From Panulirus ornatus (Eukaryota; Arthropoda; Malacostraca; Decapoda; Palinuridae), in assembly GCF_036320965.1 (NCBI RefSeq), contig NC_092226.1, forward strand, positions 23,333,002 to 23,397,001: a DNA stretch of 64,000 nucleotides, read 5' to 3'. The position numbers and the translations under genes are program-made. Numbering within the stretch: the first letter of the stretch is position 1; every line of letters begins with the position of its first letter. Shown piece after piece: positions 37,611-49,315 of the stretch. Below the pieces are notes generated by a model. The model was not told the origin of the DNA. It did no database searches and worked only from the letters and a program-made list of their open reading frames with translations.

Positions 37611-38160
37611 GAGCCAGAGTGGTGGGCCGGCCACAGTGAGACGTTCAGGGGGGAGGGTCGGTGAGGGCGTGGGGCGAGAGGAGGGAGGGCACAGGATGGA
37701 AGAGGGGGCTGGGCAGGGTTTGGTAGAGAAAATAAGCGAGGGTTGAGCAGGGTTTGGGTGAGTGGCAGGGGAGAGGGAGTGAGAGGAAGTAAGGGATAGC
37801 AAGGTGTGGGCTAGGGGCAGGGGAGATTGAGGGAGAAAGAAGGAAGTGAGGGCTAGCAAGGTGTGGACTAGGGGCATGGGAGAGGGATACGGGACTAGCA
37901 GTTAACCAGGGTAGTTAGAGAGAGGAGTAGCAGATTCAGGCATTTGTTTATGGTATTCATGATATTTCCTCTAGTTTACACCACTAACGTTCAGCCTCAT
38001 AACCCTCCCCAACCGCGAGATCCCACAGGTGTCTCGGCAACGTCAGTGAGGACAGCAAGGGTAGAGTTAAGAGGTCATGTGGCCAAAAGCCAGAAAAAAA
38101 CAAAAGGAAAATACATTAACCATTGTGGCAACAAGCGCAAACATCAGCCTGCATGCCTAG
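37611..38160. other. GAGGG-rich then unique
   Basis: 37640-37890 has loose repeats of GGGGCAGGGGAGA and AGCAAGGTGTGG type (the TAGCAAGGTGTGG unit recurs about 60 bp apart). 37900-38160 is unique. No gene was recognised. Confidence 0.5.
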
Positions 38161-38310
38161 AGGTGGCTGGGTGTGGTAAGGCGACGTGAGGCACGGCTTG
38201 CGGCGGTGAGGCTGGTTGTGGTGGGGCTGCATGAGGCAGGAATGGTGATGGTGGTGCTGTATGAGGCACTGCTGGCGGCAGCGAGGCTGCATGAGGCAAG
38301 GTCTGGAGAC
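38160..38310. repeat. short degenerate GGCTGCATGAGGC repeats
   Basis: About five units of GTGGGGCTGCATGAGGCA type. Confidence 0.7.
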
Positions 38311-38860
38311 ACACTGTAGCAGGTCCCCTGCTGAGGGGGATCTCTCACCTACAGTCCACCCAGGGAGGCCTCAGGCGGATAGTAAATCCTGAAGTTAAAT
38401 GTTGGCCTCTTCTGAGGCGACTGGCCTCCCCCAGAGACCGGATGGAAAGTCTAGGCACCAGACGGCTCCCCGTGGAAGCCATGTAGCGTCGACTAATGAA
38501 GAAGTTTCTTCAGCCGAATGGGTTCCCCATTGCGCGAACTGGATTCACTAAATACCACCTGGCAACGGCAATGGCTATGTGGACCCCAGTGTCTACCTGT
38601 CAACCCATGAAACTTGCTCTTGATCTAGAAGCCAACTCTGACCCTGCTGGCCGACTATCACACCACAGTCCACTCCCTACAGTGAAGGTCAGCTGTCATT
38701 TCTCGAGCTGAGGTGTCACTCTAGAGACGAGCGAGCATTCCTTGAGGCCACATTCCAGCCCAAAGGAGCCAGCCGGTGCCCTCAAAACCCAACTGGTTTC
38801 TTCCAGAGGTCAGGTGACGATCCTTGGAGGCCAGTTAACATCTGGGGCCACTAACATGGT
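38311..38860. other. unique stretch, no gene recognised
   Basis: Non-repetitive. The 71-codon frame at 38496-38711 has no recognisable motif. Confidence 0.4.
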
Positions 38861-38874
38861 CCGCCTAAGATTGT

Positions 38875-38965
38875 GACGCCCTAGACAGGCCGTGACAGGA
38901 TGAGCATGAGGGGCACAATACATCTGGCTGGGTGTTGTAGGTACGAATCAAATCATTCGGAGGCT
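38875..38965 (+). mobile_element. solo LINE 3'-tail fragment
   Basis: The phrases ACAGGATGAGCATG, GGCACAATA and ACGAATCAAATCATTCGG match, in order and spacing, the tail after the LINE C-terminus at 54764-54822. It is probably a severely 5'-truncated insertion. Confidence 0.6.
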
Positions 38966-39164
38966 GTGACTTACTGTACGGATCAGACGATACTTTAAGA
39001 GGCGAAGTAGTACCTCTAGAGAACGTGAGAAACGTACAGCGGCCACAGAGTATGGCATTAACGCTGCGACGAGCAGAACCAGCTGCTCGTTGTCAGCAGT
39101 TGACCTAAGGATGACCCACGAGAGGGTCAAGCACAGAAAACCAGACAAGAGGTTATGTACAAGT

Positions 39165-39465
39165 GAAGACCAGAGAGTCAAGTACAGGTGCTGGCCAAAA
39201 GGCCACGTAAAGGGTCAAGTACAGGCGTAGACCAGAGGGCCAAGCACTTGTTTAAAGACCAGAGGGTCAGGTGCAGGTGTTTACAGGAGGGTAAAGTCGA
39301 GGTGAAGACTAGAGAGTCAAGTTCAGGTGTCGACCAGATATTAAAGTGTTAGTGTAGACCAGGTGGTCAAGTATAAGTGTAGACCAGAGGATCAAACACA
39401 GGTGTAAACCAGAGGATCAAGCACAGGTGTAGACCAGAGGGCCAGGTACGGGTATACGTACACCT
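39165..39465. repeat. about 25-bp minisatellite, about 11 copies
   Basis: Units of GTGTAGACCAGAGGATCAAG plus CACAG, with GGCCA and GGTCA variants and some longer spacers. Confidence 0.88.
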
Positions 39466-40040
39466 GCCAGAGGTGATCATGCGTATGTGTGTGTGTGTGT
39501 GTGCGTGTGTGTGTGTGTGGGTCACCAACAAGGAACATATCAGAGATTCAGGGGCAGGCAGATGCCAGAGATTCCCGTATAAATATATGCCACAAACATG
39601 CGGGGCAAACATATGCCAGGAGTCCCCCTTAAATATTCATGTGGGGGAGGTTCACAGTCGCTAATCACGAAAGAAATACATACAAAAGAATACCAATCAT
39701 ATTCTGCATTCTGTTAAAAAGTCTCCACTCAAGAAAATCCCACAGAAAACACAAGTTACCATAAATTCTAGATCTATCGCTTACTGATGCTATAATGTTT
39801 CGATCGGACTTTATCGCAACATACTACTATAGCATGTCTATGTACACGACCACCACTTGTTCCACTAGTAACCTCACACTACAGGCTCTCCCGACTACCT
39901 GTTATAAGTGGGTAGAATGATGAGGTGTAAGTAGGAAAGAGTTTCGTGACGACCTACACATTCGACCTCACGTTATATGTGAACTTGAAACCCTTCGTCG
40001 ACGACTCCGTCAGGGCGGGAGCTAGATCGTGGTGCTCTCC
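39466..40040. other. mostly unique
   Basis: It contains a short interrupted GT tract near 39486-39518. No gene was recognised. Confidence 0.4.
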
Positions 40041-40049
40041 TACGGATAG

Positions 40050-40132
40050 GTCACAGCGGGAAGGAAACATGGGGCGTGTTACGGGTGTGTGACAGGAAGG
40101 TTGGTGACGGTAGAAAGAAGGGTGAGTGTTAC

Positions 40133-40166
<34 letters not shown>

Positions 40167-40410
40167 CGGGGAGGTTAGTCACACTGAGTAGTAGAAGTGT
40201 TATGGGCTTGTAGTGGGTGGGTTAGTCACAATATTTTTTGGCGGTGTTACAGGTGTGTGACGGGAAGTTTGGTTACACTGTGTGATGGGGTTGTTACGGA
40301 TACGTGGCAGGCAGGTTGATCATATTGCAGTAGGAGTGTTACAGATGTGTAACGGGAGTGTTAGTCACACTGTGTGACAGGGTTGTTTCGGGTGTGTGAC
40401 GCAGGCAGAT
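40050..40410. repeat. degenerate repeat of GTGTTACAGGTGTGTGACGG units
   Basis: About six units of 55-65 bp, each with GTTACAGGTGTGTGACGG and GGTTAGTCACACTG words. It includes (GT)n at about 40136-40163. Confidence 0.82.
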
Positions 40411-40761
40411 GTGGTAAGGGCGTCATGGCCATATATTTCGTTGACCTTTTGTTCAGTTTTAAAACCCTAGAAATTCTGCCAATGGCAGGGCTAGCGCGTA
40501 GTGCTCGCCGCAGGAAAATCTAAAGCTCCGTAGAATGTCATTTGAGCGACGTGTGGTCAAGTGCCACGTGTGAGATAGAGAGATTGTGTGGCTGTAGACC
40601 GAAGGCCACCCAGCCCACGCGTAGGAAAGGCAGACAGATAAGACAGCTACCTTGGTCAAGGGAGTCGCACTTGACAGGCACTGAAATGCTGGGTCATTGG
40701 GCAGTCGTCATTAACCCTCCCTAACAACCAGGCGGGCAGCACTGTTAATATATACTGTCCT

Positions 40762-40764
<3 letters not shown>
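40411..40764. other. unique stretch, no gene recognised
   Basis: Non-repetitive, with no domain-bearing frames. Confidence 0.4.

Positions 40765-40765
<1 letters not shown>

Positions 40766-40843
<78 letters not shown>
40766..40843. repeat. (GA)n microsatellite
   Basis: About 78 bp of pure GA. Confidence 0.98.
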
Positions 40844-40846
<3 letters not shown>

Positions 40847-41120
40847 ATAAATAGAAATGATTAAAGTCTCGACCGTGAAAGACTGAGAGAAGATAAGAAA
40901 TATATAGTTTGCCCCGCCCTTTGACCTTTACTGGCCGGGCCAGAGGAATAGTGCACCTGCCACGCAACGCTGAAATCCCTCCATATACACGACGAAGAGA
41001 AACAAAAAATGCACAAGATAATGACATACGTGTCTTCAATGCATTCTGCAAGTCACCTTAACAAAAACGAACGGACAAATGTCAACCATTCGTCATGATT
41101 AGCATAAGTTTATCATTCTA

Positions 41121-41258
<138 letters not shown>

Positions 41259-41407
41259 TATCCACACCCAGAGATGACAAATTTCATATATAGCAAGAGC
41301 TACGATATCATGTAAATATTAATATGCTGATATAAATCTGTTTCATAGTTATCCTGTCCTTGTAGGAAAAGTAAATAAAATTCCGTAAAATCTATATTGA
41401 ATTCTAG

Positions 41408-41409
<2 letters not shown>

Positions 41410-41450
<41 letters not shown>
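41410..41450. repeat. (GT)n microsatellite
   Basis: About 20 GT units. Confidence 0.97.
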
Positions 41451-41453
<3 letters not shown>

Positions 41454-41619
41454 CCGCAACACATGCTACCATTATTACTTCAGGTGGTCGAGGGAGGCGA
41501 GACGCGGCAACACTCCCCGCGACACCAGCAGGTGAGACTTGGCAACCTCGGCGTGAGGAATGGCCGGTCGCCGGTGGTCGGCTCCGAGACGAGCGAGCTG
41601 GCTCGGGCTGTCGCGCGCG

Positions 41620-41693
<74 letters not shown>

Positions 41694-41863
41694 TTTTATT
41701 AATATCTTGCGACTTGTTGGTGGTGCCTTGAGGTATCGAAGGGGGTTGAGGGTGAGGTGGGGGAGGGGGAAGACAGGTTTACAGCACATTATTCATCCCT
41801 CATCGTCCTGCTCGGTATTATTCACCGTGTAAAAAGCATCACGAGTGTTTTAAGTGTGGAAAA

Positions 41864-41934
<71 letters not shown>

Positions 41935-42034
41935 AAGGGCTTACCCACAGATGTTTATTTTTGAATTTGACTCTACTTGAAAATGAAGGTAGGTACCTCT
42001 GGTGTTTCGGGAAGACGATTACTGAAGCCTAGAG

Positions 42035-42127
<93 letters not shown>

Positions 42128-42270
42128 CCTGCAAGACGATGGAGGACATGATGGCAGCTTGAGGACGCAGGTAAGGCCGCGATGACACATCGATATCTTA
42201 ACGGCCACTTTCGTTCTGTTATGATGGCTGCTCATAAATGTCGGGGATATAGAGTGGTGGGTTCACCCCA
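41451..42270. repeat. unique spacer DNA carrying (CT)n, (GA)n, (CT)n tracts
   Basis: (CT)n at about 41628-41691, (GA)n at about 41865-41932 and (CT)n at about 42037-42125 alternate in orientation. The spacers are unique and include a GC-rich patch at 41480-41620. No gene was recognised. Confidence 0.85.
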
Positions 42271-42273
42271 GAG

Positions 42274-42905
42274 GTTAGTGTACACGAGCCATAAGGACGG
42301 TCAACTTAATGTACACGAGCCATAAGGATGGTCAAGTTAGTGTACACGAGCCATAAGGACGGTCAGGTTAGTGTACACGAACCATAAGGTCGGTCAAGTT
42401 AGTGTACACGAGCCATAAGGACGGTCAAGTTAGTGTACACGAGCCACAAGGACGGTCAAGTTAGTGTACACGAGCCATAAGGACGGTCAAGTTAGTGTAC
42501 ACGAGCCATAAGGACGGTCAGGTTAGTGTACACGAGCCATAAGGACGGTCAAGTTAGTGTACACGAGCCATAAGGACGGTCAAGTTAGTGTACACGAGCC
42601 ATAAGGTCGGTCAAGTTAGTGTACACGAGCCATAAGGACGGTCAAGTTAGTGTACACGAGCCACAAGGACGGTCAAGTTAGTGTACACGAGCCATAAGGA
42701 CGGTCAACTTAATGTACACGAGCCATAAGGACGGTCAAGTTAGTGTACACGAGCCATAAGGACGGTCAAGTTAGTGCACACGAGCCATAAGGACGGTCAA
42801 GTTAGTGTACACGAGCCATAAAGACGGTCAAGTTAGTGTACACGAGCCATAAGGACGGTCAAGTTAGTGTACACGGGCCATAAGGACGGTCAAGTTAGTA
42901 TACAC
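42274..42905. repeat. 31-bp minisatellite, about 20 copies
   Basis: The monomer joins GTTAGTGTACACGAGCCATA and AGGACGGTCAA. Copies are nearly identical (AGGTCGG, CACAAGG and AACTTAA variants). Confidence 0.97.
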
Positions 42906-43185
42906 TCGTAAGACCACCACACACCCAGAGATTTAAGTGCTTGACCAACACCAACACGACGAACTAATGGGACACGACGACACGGCGATTTAGCCGTACA
43001 CGGCCAACACGACGATTTAACTACACACGACAACACAGTAATGAAACGACAGGGCCAACACGGCGACTCAGCTGTGTGTGACCGGCTCTGCTAGGTGGGT
43101 GTACGTACACTGACAACAGACTGAACAAGCGTGTACGGCCTGGAGGACTATATACATGGCCAACAGGGACCGGAGAGTGAACACG

Positions 43186-44436
43186 GCTGACATAGCCACA
43201 TAAGGTGTACACACGGATGACAGAGCCACATAAGGTGCACACACGGCTGACAGAGCCACATAAGGTGCACACACGGCTGACAGAGCCACATAAGGTGCAC
43301 ACACGGCTGACAGAGCCACATGAGGTGCACACACTGCCGACAGAGCCACATAAGGCGCAAACATTACCGAAAGAGCCACATAAGGTGCACACACGTCTGA
43401 CAGAGCCACATAAGGTGCACACACGGCTGACAGAGCCACATGAGGTGCACACACTGCCGACAGAGCCACATAAGGCGCAAACATTACCGAAAGAGCCACA
43501 TAAGGTGCACACACGGCTGACAGAGCCACATAAGGTGCACACACGGCTGACAGAGCCACATGAGGTGCACACACGGCTAACAGACACACATAAGGCGCAC
43601 ACATTGCCGACAGAGCCACATACACACGTCTGACAGAGCCACATAAGGTGCACACACGGCTGACAGAGCCACATAAGGTGCACACACGGCTGACAGGGCC
43701 ACATAAGGTGCACACACGGCTGACAGAGCCACATAAGGTGCACACACGGCTGACAGAGCCACATGAGGTGCACACACGGCTGACAGAGCCACATGAGGTG
43801 CACACACTGCCGACAGAGCCACATAAGGCGCAAACATTACCGAAAGAGCCACATAAGGTGCACACACGGCTGACAGAGCCACATGAGGTGCACACACGGC
43901 TAACAGACACGCATAAGGCGCACACACTGCCGACAGAGCCACATACACACGTCTGACAGAGCCACATAAGGCGCACACATTACCGACAGAGCCACATAAG
44001 GTGCACACACGGCCGACAGGGCCACATAAGGTGCACACACGGCTGACAGAGCCACATAAGGTGCACACACGGCTGACAGAGCCACATGAGGTGCACACAC
44101 GGCTGACAGAGCCACATGAGGTGCACACACTGCCGACAGAGCCACATAAGGCGCAAACATTACCGAAAGAGCCACATAAGGTGCACACACGGCTGACAGA
44201 GCCACATGAGGTGCACACACGGCTAACAGACACACATAAGGCGCACACACTGTCGACAGAGCCACATACACACGTCTGACAGAGCCACATAAGGCGCACA
44301 AATTACCGACAGAGCCACATAAGGTGCACACACGGCTGACAGAGCCACATAAGGCGCACATACGGCTGACAGAGCCACATAAGGTGTACACACGGCTGAC
44401 AGAGCCACATAAGGCGCACACACGGATGATAGAGCC
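43186..44436. repeat. 30-bp minisatellite with 323-bp higher-order repeat, about 41 copies
   Basis: The monomer joins GCTGACAGAGCCACATAAGG and TGCACACACG. A shortened 23-bp monomer marked CATACACACGTCTGAC starts at 43619, 43942 and 44265, exactly 323 bp apart each time, so a block of eleven monomers has been duplicated as a unit. The 30-bp period is divisible by three, giving overlapping Cys/Val/Ser-rich (CTLCGSVSRV) minus-strand frames of up to 302 codons. These are artefacts. Confidence 0.97.
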
Positions 44437-45315
44437 AGTGGCCAGTACTCCAGGATCAGTGGGGTAGTAGCCAGTACTCCGGATGAGTGGCACGACCCTT
44501 CTGATGAAGGTACGACCCTTGGTTACGATCATACAATTTTGAACACGGCAATGCGACCCTTAGGTTGAGTGGGGTAGTGGTCAATACTCCAGGATGAGTG
44601 GGGTAGTGGTCAGTACTCCAGGATGAGTGGGGTAGTGGTCAGTACTCCAGGATGAAAGGGATAGTGGCCAGTACTCCGGGATGAGTGGGGTAGTGGCCAT
44701 TACTCCAGGATGAGTGGGGTAGTGGCCAGTACTCCGGGATGAGTGGGGTAGTGGACTGTACTCCGGGAGGAGTGGGGTAGTAGCCAGTACTCCGGGATGA
44801 GTGGGGTAGTGGCCAGCACTCCGGGATGAGTGGGGTAGTGGCCAGTACTACGGGATGAGTGGGGTAGTGGCCACTCTCCGGGATGAGTGGGATAGTGGCC
44901 AGTACTCCGGGATGAATGGGATAGTGGTCAGTACTCTGGTATGAGTGGGGTAGTGGCCAATACTCCGGGATGAGTGGGGTAGTGGCCAGTACTCTGGGAT
45001 GAGTGGGGTAGTGGCCAGTACTCTGAGATGAGTGGGGTAGTGGCCAGTACTCTGAGATGAGTGGGGTAGTGGCCAGTACTCCGGGATGAGTGGGGTAGTG
45101 GCCAGTACTCCGGGATGAGTGGGGTAGTGGCCAGTACTCCGGGATGAGTGGGGTAGTGGCCAGTACTCCGGGATGAGTGGGGTAGTGGCCAGTACTCCGG
45201 GATGAGTGGGGTAGTGGCCAGTACTCCGGGATGAGTGGGGTAGTGGCCAGTACTCCGGGATGAGTGGGGTAGTGGCCAGTACTCCGGGATGAGTGGGGTA
45301 GTGGCCAGTACTACT
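44437..45315. repeat. 29-bp minisatellite, about 27 copies, interrupted
   Basis: The monomer joins CCAGTACTCCGGGATGAGTG and GGGTAGTGG. Two units lie at 44440-44490. A palindromic-family fragment interrupts at 44487-44562. The main array then runs 44569-45315. The 29-residue super-period of the minus-strand frame equals three monomers. Confidence 0.96.
44487..44562. repeat. palindromic minisatellite family, locus C (fragment)
   Basis: It contains CACGACCCTTCTGATGAAGG, TACGACCCTTGGTTACGATC and ATGCGACCCTTAG, reverse-sense monomers of the dispersed family. Confidence 0.7.
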
Positions 45316-45365
45316 GGAACAACTTCTAAGTTAACGTGTCTGACCAGAGGACAAGACTGAATCGC

Positions 45366-45956
45366 AACATCTTTTTCAAGGACAATACGACCCTTTACAA
45401 CTATAGAACGACTACTAAACACGACGGAACGACCCTCTAGCACGACGCCGTCGTGTTAAGGGTCGCACCACCGTCGTCTCACGGGTCGTACCGTCGTCGT
45501 CTCATCGGCCGTACCGTCGTCGTCTCATTGGTCGTACCGTCGTCGTCTTGGTCGTACCGTCGTCGTCTCATTGGCCGTACCGTCGTCGTCTCAGTGGTCG
45601 TACCACCGTCGTCTCAAGGGTCGTACCGCCGTCGTCTCAAGGGTCGCACCACCGTCGTCTCACGGGTCGTACCGTCGTCGTCTCATTGGCCGTACCGTCG
45701 TCGTCTCATTGGTCGTACCGTCGTCGTCTTGGTCGTACCACCGTCGTCTCATTGGCCGTACCACCGTCGTCTCAAGGGTCGTACCACCGTCGTCTCATTG
45801 GCCGTACCACCGTCGTCTCAAGGGTCGTACCACCATCGTCGTCTTGGTCGTACCGTCGTCGTCTCAGTGGTCGTACCACCGTCGTCTCAAGGGTCGTACC
45901 ACCGTCGTCTCAAGGGTCGTACCACTGTCGTTTCAAGGGTCGTACCGTCGTCTTAC
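45366..45956. repeat. palindromic minisatellite family, locus D (both arms)
   Basis: The left arm (45366-45440) has reverse-sense ACGACCCTTTA and GGAACGACCCTCTAG. The centre GCACGACGCCGTCGTG sits near 45440-45456. The right arm runs to 45956 with about 21 units of a 23-bp monomer GGTCGTACCACCGTCGTCTC plus AAG, with ATTGGCC variants. The R/S/V-rich frames of up to 222 codons are artefacts. Confidence 0.9.
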
Positions 45957-46159
45957 TCGGGGATTAATATCAAATATTCTAAATCTCGTTTCCCCTCAGG
46001 GCTTGGAGGCGCCTCGGTCGTGCTCTTAATGCATTTCACTTGCTGTTCAGAAGAGCTTTTCCCCTGGGGCAGCCCTCACGTATTTGCATTCGTAAGTACA
46101 CATATAAAGCACATAACATGACTACACACACATTCATGCATATGTGAGCGCGCTCGCGT
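45957..46159. other. short unique stretch
   Basis: No gene recognised between the minisatellite and the CA tract. Confidence 0.4.

Positions 46160-46216
<57 letters not shown>
46160..46216. repeat. (CA)n microsatellite
   Basis: About 28 CA units ending exactly at the SINE head. Confidence 0.97.
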
Positions 46217-46219
<3 letters not shown>

Positions 46220-46476
46220 CCTCCCTGGTTCAGTGGTTAGCGTGCGCGACCCCATCCACCTAACGGGCTTAGGGTTCAAATCCCGGACACGGCATTGCCT
46301 GCCCACTGCTAAACTCAACTGTTCATCCTCTCCTTCAGGGATGGGTTTGACGAATGGACGCCTGGCGGACGCAGAGGAGTGTGTATATGTGTGTAAATGT
46401 GTGCAAACATACTGTACGATGTCAAAACCTCGTACAATGGCGAGGGTAAGAGACGGAGCAACACTGGTAACTATAT
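46217..46476 (+). mobile_element. tRNA-derived SINE, family A, copy 2
   Basis: The Pol III promoter is well preserved, with box A TGGTTCAGTGGTTAGCG from 46226 and box B GGTTCAAATCC at 46273-46283. The body has CTGTTCATCCTC near 46318. A GT-rich stretch lies near 46378-46405 and the tail at 46405-46470 (GTCAAAACCTCGTACAATGG, AGAGACGGAGCAACACTGG) matches the other copies. A second SINE begins directly after it. Confidence 0.8.
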
Positions 46477-46690
46477 GGGCTCCCGTGGTGTAGCAGTTAG
46501 CGTTCCTGACCGTGACGCATTCATGGCTCGGCCAGGGTCGAGCGCATAGGTTCGAATCCTAGTTGTGGCAGTCAGTCCACAGTCATCCCAGCTGTTCATC
46601 CACCCACAGGTGTAGGTCGATAAAATGGGTACCTGGCGTTGATGAGATGGCCTTGATTAGGGCCTCAGTTACCCGTGCCGTTTCAGCTTA
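46477..46690 (+). mobile_element. tRNA-derived SINE, family A, copy 3
   Basis: The head is GGGCTCCCGTGGTGTAGCAG, box A TGGTGTAGCAGTTAGCG from 46486 and box B GGTTCGAATCC at 46549-46559. The body contains GTTCATCC, GTCGATAAAATGGGTACCTG and a GGCCTTGATTAGGGCCTCAG segment. The promoter boxes are intact but the sequence has no tRNA fold I could assign. Confidence 0.8.
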
Positions 46691-46871
46691 TATAGAAAAA
46701 AGCTCTATCTCCCCATAACATAATCACACACACACACACACACATGAGCCCTACACTAAAACATGGGCTACTGTAGCAAGATGCACTCAAAAACTAACTC
46801 AAAGTAATACTCAGCCCACACATACCTGTGTGAGCAACACAGGTCAGGGGTTGACCTTTACACTAACCACA

Positions 46872-46911
<40 letters not shown>

Positions 46912-47385
46912 TGATCCCAGTCATCTAGGCTTTGTTCTTAATCTATTTCAACTTATCACAGTCTCACTGCTTCCCCATCCTTACCCTTGTCTCCGTCATG
47001 TCCCTTTTCCATATGTGCCATATTGCCCTTCTCTTCCCGACCTATCATGATACCTGTTCTCATCTATCATACTCACCACTTTGCACTTCACTCATCATCT
47101 TAGTGTCAATCCCTTAAAGTACTTCACCATTGCTACCATCCTCTCCTCCAGCACCTCACCCCTGCCATCACTTCCCCTGTGAGGTCCTCACCCACGCCAC
47201 CACTTCAGTAGTTCACCCTTGCCATCACCTCCCCCCGTGGCACTTCACTTGCCACCTCCTTCTTTGGCATGTCACCTTTCGCACCACATCCTCCTTGAGC
47301 ACCCAATGCTTACCATCACCTTCTCAATAGGCACTCCACCCTTGCCATCAACACTACTTCCTCCTTGAGTGTATGTGTAACTACC
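46691..47385. other. mostly unique, CT-rich from 46930
   Basis: It contains (CA)n at 46724-46742, (GA)n at 46878-46908 and loose CACTTCACCCTTGCCATCAC repeats at 47120-47350 (about eight units of about 27-30 bp). No gene was recognised. Confidence 0.5.
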
Positions 47386-47389
47386 TATT

Positions 47390-47910
47390 CTTAATTATCC
47401 ATTTCTTACCGTACGGAGAGGAGTTCTACACTCGTGGGGCCCCATTCTTTGAACATCTCTATCATACAAGTTTTTAAACTTTTGTAAGCTGTGCACACGT
47501 ATAATTTCCTCACTCAGCTTATACCATTCATCCACCACTCTTGTGCTATAGAAATACTTCTCTAGTTCATTTTCGAACAATAGAAATACTACTTTATCGT
47601 AATTTTTCTAACAAGATTTTGGTTTATTTCATGTTAAGACCTAGGTTTGCTTTCTCCCCGCATCTCTCAAAGAACTGTCCACAGCTGACATCATCAACTG
47701 GTATGAAAAGTTAGAGGTTGTGGTCAGGTTACTCCTTATTCTTAGTCTCCCAAAGTGGACAGATTCATGGCATCTAAACTCTCAATATAACTCAACTCTC
47801 TGAATCTTGGTACTGTCTTTGTTGCCCTTCCGTTGACTTCATATTTTTTTTTTTCTTCAAAGTGCGGTGACCAAAACTGAGAAGCAAATTCTAGTTAAGA
47901 ACAAATATAT
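47390..47910 (-). mobile_element. CR1/Jockey-like LINE relic, RT C-terminus, minus strand
   Basis: The minus-strand frame 47580-47395 reads KYFYSTRVVDEWYKLSEEII and FKNLYDRDVQ and ends MGPHECRTPLRTV. This is the FF..RVVdxWNkL...FKnlyD block. The plus strand near 47866-47900 carries GGTGACCAAAACTGAGAAGC, whose complement encodes the QFWSPH motif further upstream in the element. Intervening frames are broken. Confidence 0.87.
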
Positions 47911-48423
47911 AATATGAGGAATCTGCACTGAATATTTCCTTCCCAGTGTACTATAATGAAGTTCTGATATTTGCCAACAGACAGGTTGTCTCCCGCTCAA
48001 TCCTCCTCAGGTGGAGCTGTGGCCACAGGTTAAGCACAGTGTCGACTCCTGAAGTTCCTCTCCCACACAGATTCATGCTGGATAATATTCACATCGAAGT
48101 CCTTCTATCCCCTCCTCCCCCCCGCATCCCATCCTCATTACTTTGCATTAACGTGGCTTGTGTGCGTGTTCGTTAATGTTAGCGTAGAGCATTTTACGCG
48201 CATCAAAGGTAAATAAGATAAAAAAGAAACGTTCCCTGGCTGCGCCGCCTGGTATGTGAAGGACCAACACACTTAGCCTCTCATCAACAGGTTGATGCTT
48301 CACGTCCAGGAAAGACTCACCTCATCCTCTTCAACTTATATTTTTCCCGGTCGGTGTGATGCAAGAGGAGCCCAGGAGAGGAGGGAGCCTGGTCGGTGTG
48401 ATGCAAGATGAACCCAAGAGATA
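47911..48423. other. unique stretch, no gene recognised
   Basis: Contains a direct near-repeat, GGTCGGTGTGATGCAAGA, at 48349 and 48392. Nothing else was recognised. Confidence 0.4.
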
Positions 48424-48560
48424 AGAGTGGTTAGAATCCTGGGTGCAAGCCTTCAGTCAATACCCAACCAAGGTGCTTATCCTCCCCTCGGGCTGGTCAA
48501 TAAAAAAGTACCTGGCTTTCGCGCGCGCGTGCGTGTGTGTATGTATGTGTTTGTGTGTGT

Positions 48561-48616
<56 letters not shown>

Positions 48617-48727
48617 ATAGTCGTAAAGACATGGCACACATATGCAAGGTCAAAAGACGGGAATAACATGAGAGTAAAACGCTCTCCCGTAACACGCAAA
48701 TAGTAATCACAAAAACTAATCATACGA

Positions 48728-48730
<3 letters not shown>
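48424..48730 (+). mobile_element. tRNA-derived SINE, family A, copy 4 with internal (GT)n
   Basis: 5'-truncated in the head. Body ACCCAACCAAGGTGCTTATC, CTCGGGCTGGTCAATAAA and GTACCTGGCTTTC. Internal (GT)n at about 48564-48615. Tail GTCGTAAAGACATGGCACAC and AGAGTAAAACGCTCTCCCGT to about 48720, then (CA)n. Same layout as the copy at 8233-8577. Confidence 0.8.
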
Positions 48731-48789
<59 letters not shown>

Positions 48790-48792
48790 ACA
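48730..48792. repeat. (CA)n microsatellite
   Basis: About 30 CA units that terminate the SINE copy. Confidence 0.97.
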
Positions 48793-48899
48793 CACAAACA
48801 CACGTAAACATCCCCGCGGATGATGCTTAGGTCATGACATAAGTAAAGGCTGACGACGAGGACTGCATCAAGCAACAAAGAGACTCAGACAATCATCAA

Positions 48900-49315
48900 A
48901 GCTGATACAAGGTTGATGACGTTCAGCCTAAATGAATATGAAGATGTAAACATGGGACACTGCGAGAGAAGGGCTCGACACGGATGTTATCCAGCAGGAG
49001 ATACGTTCCAGGAGTCTGTGTGTGTGTGTGTGTGTGTGTGTGAGGGACGCTGGGGTCAACATAGTGTTAAACTTCTCGCCAGAACAAGACCTAAGAAGAA
49101 TTGTAAGAGAGACACGCCGTCTGCTCTCATATATCAAATCTGTCTTGAAGTGTACATAGGTAAAGAAATGTTGAGCACGCCAGCCACAACGTATAATTAA
49201 CCACAACTAGAATATGCTGCTCAAGTTTAGTTGTCGCACTTCAAGAAAGTCCACGGGAGGGCAACAGTAACAGACCAACAATTGCTTCAAATCTTAAAAG
49301 CTAATATGTTACATA
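48900..49315 (+). mobile_element. LINE RT C-terminal relic split by a (GT)n tract
   Basis: Around 48950-49015 the frame gives MGHCERRARHGCYPAGDTFQ, similar to the post-palm block. A (GT)n of about 26 bp at 49018-49043 follows. Near 49199-49270 the sequence reads QPQLEYAAQV then SHFKK and GRATVTD, the LVxPxLEYAAQVWSPHLKK...RRAT block. Frames are broken. The GT tract apparently expanded or inserted inside the element. Confidence 0.6.

Noticed and set aside
43021..44532. Several overlapping Cys/Val-rich minus-strand frames of 210-302 codons
   Set aside because: They arise because the 30-bp monomer is divisible by three and stop-free in more than one frame. Overlap in several frames argues against any being a gene.
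45453..46121. 222-codon Arg/Ser/Val-rich frame
   Set aside because: It is the 23-bp minisatellite at locus D; three frames are open in parallel with the same period.
46226..46283. Functional tRNA gene
   Set aside because: Boxes A and B are good, but spacing and sequence give no cloverleaf I could draw, and the body and tail match other SINE copies.
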